8,460 bases of DNA from DATJPW01 sp035506215 (GTDB taxonomy: Bacteria > Desulfobacterota > Desulfomonilia > Desulfomonilales > Desulfomonilaceae). A model generated the notes under the pieces. It was not told the DNA's origin. It saw only the letters and a list, made by a program, of their open reading frames with translations, and did not search any database. This document shows, piece after piece, positions 6,558 through 8,460 of the stretch. A program made the position numbers and the translations under genes. The stretch spans positions 1 to 8,460 of the forward strand of contig DATJPW010000106.1 of assembly GCA_035506215.1 (NCBI GenBank), given 5' to 3'. The number at the start of each line of letters is the position of its first letter. Positions within the stretch are counted from its first letter, which is position 1.

Positions 6558-7499
6558 CTATTCAATCCTGAAGCTCGGCACGCGCGGCAGCTTAAAGAAA
6601 CCGTCGTATGTCGAATCGAGAACAGATCCGAATGAACTTAGCGAACCTCTGATGCACGGCCGCGGGTCATCTTCGCAGAAAAGATCGAATCTATGACTCC
6701 TCGTATCAGAGGCGACCTTCATGGTCACTTTGCTCCCATAGTAAACCGGCCCTTTGATGGACACGTCGAGGCGCACCGGTTGGTCCTCCGCAAAAGCAGG
6801 AAGGTGTTGAAGGCACAGAGCCAGTGTGCGCTGGGCATGTGCGAAATCCCGCCGGAACCCCATGAGCCGAGCATAGGGCGCTACATAATGGATAGGGTTA
6901 TAGTCGCCCGCCATGAGACCGAAACGGAAGCCGCTACCATGCGGCATTTTCCATATCTTCTCCACGCTGTTATCCGGCAAGAGGGGCAGATCGGAGAGCT
7001 GCGAGGGCTGGTCCGGCTCCCCGAAGCTGCCGGGGAAGTAATAGGTGTGAATGCTCTCCCACACGGCATCACCGCCGGCCTCCAGGACAGTGTAAACGTC
7101 CATTTCCAGCCCCTTGGCAGCGACGCGTTGACCTACTACGACGCACGAGACATCTATGGTCTCCTGCACGTTCACCGGCCGGTGCTGAATGACGTGGTTC
7201 CAGATCTGCATCATTCGAACATAGCTTAATGGAAATTGGGCCTGACAGACCATAGCCACGTGCAGAGGGAACGCGAACACCAGCGGAAAGACCAGGGGCA
7301 TGGTATCGGACGGGGCCAGCCGACAAATGTCTGTGAACCGTTTCAGATGCCGTCTGTCTATCTTGAAGCCCCGCCACTCGCATTGCATGGCGGGCAATGT
7401 CCGCTCCTCCACCAGGCCGCTGCGACGCTGAAGCATTCCCCGCGCATACAATGGTAACATCCGCGGCCGCTTGGTATACGTAAGGCGGATAGCATGCAT
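6558..7499 (-). CDS. MaoC-like acyl hydratase/dehydratase (hotdog fold)
   Basis: The 313-residue protein carries the MaoC/R-hydratase active-site motif AGDYNPIHYVAPYA at 197-210 (catalytic D199 and H204), followed by GFRRDFAHAQRTLALCLQ, the usual central helix of the hotdog fold. The C-terminal half (about 185-300) is therefore a MaoC domain; the N-terminal half (about 60-155) is likely a degenerate first hotdog, as in the double-hotdog dehydratases of roughly 300 residues. Such enzymes reversibly hydrate trans-2-enoyl-thioesters to (R)-3-hydroxyacyl-thioesters in fatty acid or polyhydroxyalkanoate metabolism. The substrate here cannot be told from sequence. The start at 7499 has a strong GGGGAGGAG site about 6 nt upstream. 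The gene lies 57 bp behind the TetR gene on the same strand, so it is probably its co-transcribed target. The spacer contains a GTTCG (7531-7535) / CGAAC (7546-7550) inverted repeat of unknown role. It is convergent with btaB. Confidence 0.88.
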   Translation of the reverse strand: MHAIRLTYTKRPRMLPLYARGMLQRRSGLVEERTLPAMQCEWRGFKIDRRHLKRFTDICRLAPSDTMPLVFPLVFAFPLHVAMVCQAQFPLSYVRMMQIWNHVIQHRPVNVQETIDVSCVVVGQRVAAKGLEMDVYTVLEAGGDAVWESIHTYYFPGSFGEPDQPSQLSDLPLLPDNSVEKIWKMPHGSGFRFGLMAGDYNPIHYVAPYARLMGFRRDFAHAQRTLALCLQHLPAFAEDQPVRLDVSIKGPVYYGSKVTMKVASDTRSHRFDLFCEDDPRPCIRGSLSSFGSVLDSTYDGFFKLPRVPSFRIE

Positions 7500-7556
7500 G
7501 GTTTTCTCCTCCCCTCTGATAACACAGTTGGTTCGTTGGGTTGCCCGAACGTAAGC

Positions 7557-8174
7557 TTATTTCACTGACCTTTCGGTTTCCAGACCGTTCCAAGCGGCTG
7601 TAGCCAACTCCTGCATGGCATGTTCCAGCGGTGTGCACGTCTGGCCGGCGAGGTACAGGCGTGTATATTCCATGACCGGCCCCACGAGTATCGCGACATA
7701 CATGTCAGGCGGAAGTCTGCGGACCGTTCCTGCCTTCACGTGCACTGCAAGCCACAGCGAACAGCGCTTCATGAATTCCGCGTTCAGTCCTGCAAACACA
7801 TCTGCGGCTGAGGCCATAAACTCCGCGTGGGCTTTCTGAAACAGGTAGCGCGTCCAGTCGGGATGCTCGCTGACCCACTGCAGGTGATAGCGGATCACAG
7901 CCAAGATCCCGTTTCGGGCGCTCTGCTCATTTTCCAACACGGCCAGGAAGCCTTCCTGGTAGTCTTTGATTCCCTCGAGGTACACTTCGGCAGCAAGCTG
8001 TTCTTTGCTCTTGAAATGGTGGTATATGCTACCGGTGCTCGCTTTGGAGCGCCGCCGAATGTCGGCCATGCTCGTTTGAGCGAAACCTTGCTCGGTGAAG
8101 CATGCCAGGGCAGCCTGGATGATTTCCTGACGCCGGGAAGGTGTGTTAGCGTGCCGCGAATTTTTCCTTTTCAT
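7557..8174 (-). CDS. TetR/AcrR-family transcriptional repressor
   Basis: The 205-residue protein has a typical TetR DNA-binding domain at about residues 14-62: RRQEIIQAALACFTEQGFAQ, then MADIRRRSKAS and the recognition helix region STGSIYHHFKSKEQL (46-60). The helical C-terminal half (65-205) is the ligand-binding and dimerisation domain, whose inducer cannot be read from sequence. With an acyl hydratase gene 57 bp downstream, an acyl-CoA or fatty acid inducer is a reasonable inference, as in other TetR repressors of fatty acid genes. The start at 8174 has no ribosome site upstream. The promoter, described separately, places transcription initiation at or next to the ATG, so the mRNA is probably leaderless. 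No other Met occurs before residue 36, which is inside the DNA-binding domain, so this start is secure. The palindrome in the promoter suggests negative autoregulation of the TetR-hydratase unit. Confidence 0.93.
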   Translation of the reverse strand: MKRKNSRHANTPSRRQEIIQAALACFTEQGFAQTSMADIRRRSKASTGSIYHHFKSKEQLAAEVYLEGIKDYQEGFLAVLENEQSARNGILAVIRYHLQWVSEHPDWTRYLFQKAHAEFMASAADVFAGLNAEFMKRCSLWLAVHVKAGTVRRLPPDMYVAILVGPVMEYTRLYLAGQTCTPLEHAMQELATAAWNGLETERSVK

Positions 8175-8176
8175 AT

Positions 8177-8209
8177 TAGAATGATATTTTAGAATAAGAT
8201 TCTAGTCAA
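8177..8209 (-). promoter_or_regulatory. Promoter and palindromic operator of the TetR gene (leaderless start)
   Basis: On the minus strand TTGACT (-35, plus positions 8204-8209), a 17-bp spacer and TATCAT (-10, 8181-8186) form a good sigma-70-type promoter. Only six bases separate the -10 from the ATG at 8174, so initiation should occur at the A of the start codon. A perfect palindrome TAGAAT-AAG-ATTCTA (8190-8204) occupies the spacer and touches the -35. A further TAGAAT half-site lies at 8177-8182, 13 bp from the first, over the -10. A repressor bound here would block RNA polymerase, which fits autoregulation. Confidence 0.65.
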
Positions 8210-8329
8210 TCAAAAAGCGCCGATCATGAGAGGCGGATTGAAAAGAAGCATTCCTTGAAGATTGATAGGTTCCGGTCTCGCGAACCACAGGATCCCGGCA
8301 CACTTTTGCGTATATAATCAAACAGTTCG

Positions 8330-8349
8330 GCCCGGCACGGAGGCCGGGC
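8330..8349. repeat. GC-rich hairpin
   Basis: GCCCGGC (8330-8336) and GCCGGGC (8343-8349) are perfect 7-bp arms around a 6-nt loop. There is no T-run directly after it in either direction (plus side continues ACCACCGATTTTCTC), so it is not a standard intrinsic terminator. Its role, if any, is unknown. Confidence 0.45.
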
Positions 8350-8380
8350 ACCACCGATTTTCTCAGGGTAGCCGTATGCA

Positions 8381-8412
8381 ATGTCAAAAGTTGTGGTAAT
8401 TGGTATAATTAC
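8381..8412 (+). promoter_or_regulatory. Candidate promoter with overlapping palindrome near the right edge
   Basis: On the plus strand ATGTCA (8381-8386, four of six consensus bases) is followed after 17 bp by a perfect TATAAT (8404-8409). A palindrome GTAATT-GGTAT-AATTAC (8396-8412) covers the -10 box, a usual position for a repressor site. With the ribosome-site-like sequence at 8449-8458 this suggests a regulated plus-strand gene starting just outside the window. Confidence 0.4.
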
Positions 8413-8460
8413 TTAGGCATCCACTGTTTCATCCCCAAGAATTGCGCTGAAGGGGGAACC

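Larger units (their letters stand above)
8210..8460. other. Upstream region of the TetR gene and of a probable gene beyond the right edge
   Basis: No gene is supported in this stretch; a minus-strand frame of 61 codons at 8202-8387 shows no family feature or ribosome site. It contains a strong hairpin, a plus-strand promoter candidate, and at the very end GAAGGGGGAA (8449-8458), which would be a good ribosome site for a plus-strand start codon just past the window. That would place a divergent gene opposite the TetR gene. Confidence 0.4.

Noticed and set aside
6693..7229. 178-codon plus-strand frame opposite the hydratase gene
   Set aside because: The minus-strand frame carries the MaoC motif and a strong ribosome site; the plus-strand frame has neither.
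7069..7638. 189-codon minus-strand frame overlapping the hydratase and TetR genes
   Set aside because: It is out of frame with both well-supported genes, and its sequence shows no protein family features.
8294..8310. Sigma-54-like CGGCACACTTTTGCG on the plus strand
   Set aside because: The GG and GC are separated by nine bases instead of ten, and the spacing is strict for sigma-54 promoters.
8313..8318. Isolated TATAAT on the plus strand
   Set aside because: No acceptable -35 hexamer at 16-18 bp and no extended -10 TG; the TATAAT at 8404 is a better candidate.

Overview
The window reads as chromosomal DNA from a Gram-negative bacterium of roughly balanced GC content. A Proteobacteria- or Desulfobacterota-like host would fit the gene families and the possible sigma-54 promoter, but nothing in the window fixes the taxon. 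There are no RNA genes, transposases, CRISPR arrays or phage genes. Six genes are well supported, arranged in four blocks.

Left block (1-1910, minus strand): a large TPR-repeat protein with one N-terminal membrane anchor, cut by the left edge of the window. Second block (2279-3742, minus strand): a protealysin-type M4 zinc metallopeptidase followed 33 bp later by a small protein matching emfourin, the proteinaceous inhibitor of such peptidases. This enzyme-inhibitor operon has a good sigma-54-like promoter sequence upstream and a palindrome close to the start codon.

Third block (4489-6479, plus strand): btaA and btaB, joined by a TGATG stop/start overlap. Together they are expected to make the phosphorus-free betaine lipid DGTS (diacylglyceryl-N,N,N-trimethylhomoserine) from diacylglycerol and S-adenosylmethionine. 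The 746-bp gap between the protease and btaA holds an unusual tandem direct repeat and a hairpin followed by T-runs. I see no Pho box there.

Fourth block (6558-8174, minus strand, convergent with btaB): a TetR-family repressor followed by a MaoC-type acyl hydratase/dehydratase. The TetR gene has a clear sigma-70-type promoter whose predicted transcription start falls on the ATG itself, so its mRNA is probably leaderless. A 15-bp palindrome sits in the promoter spacer and is the probable autoregulatory operator. The last 250 bp look like the upstream region of a plus-strand gene starting beyond the right edge.

No single locus is clearly a new system. The points most worth following up are the protease-inhibitor pair under a possible sigma-54 promoter, the leaderless self-regulated TetR/acyl-hydratase unit, and the unexplained control region of the betaine-lipid operon. 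A link between the acyl hydratase unit and betaine lipid synthesis is only suggested by adjacency.
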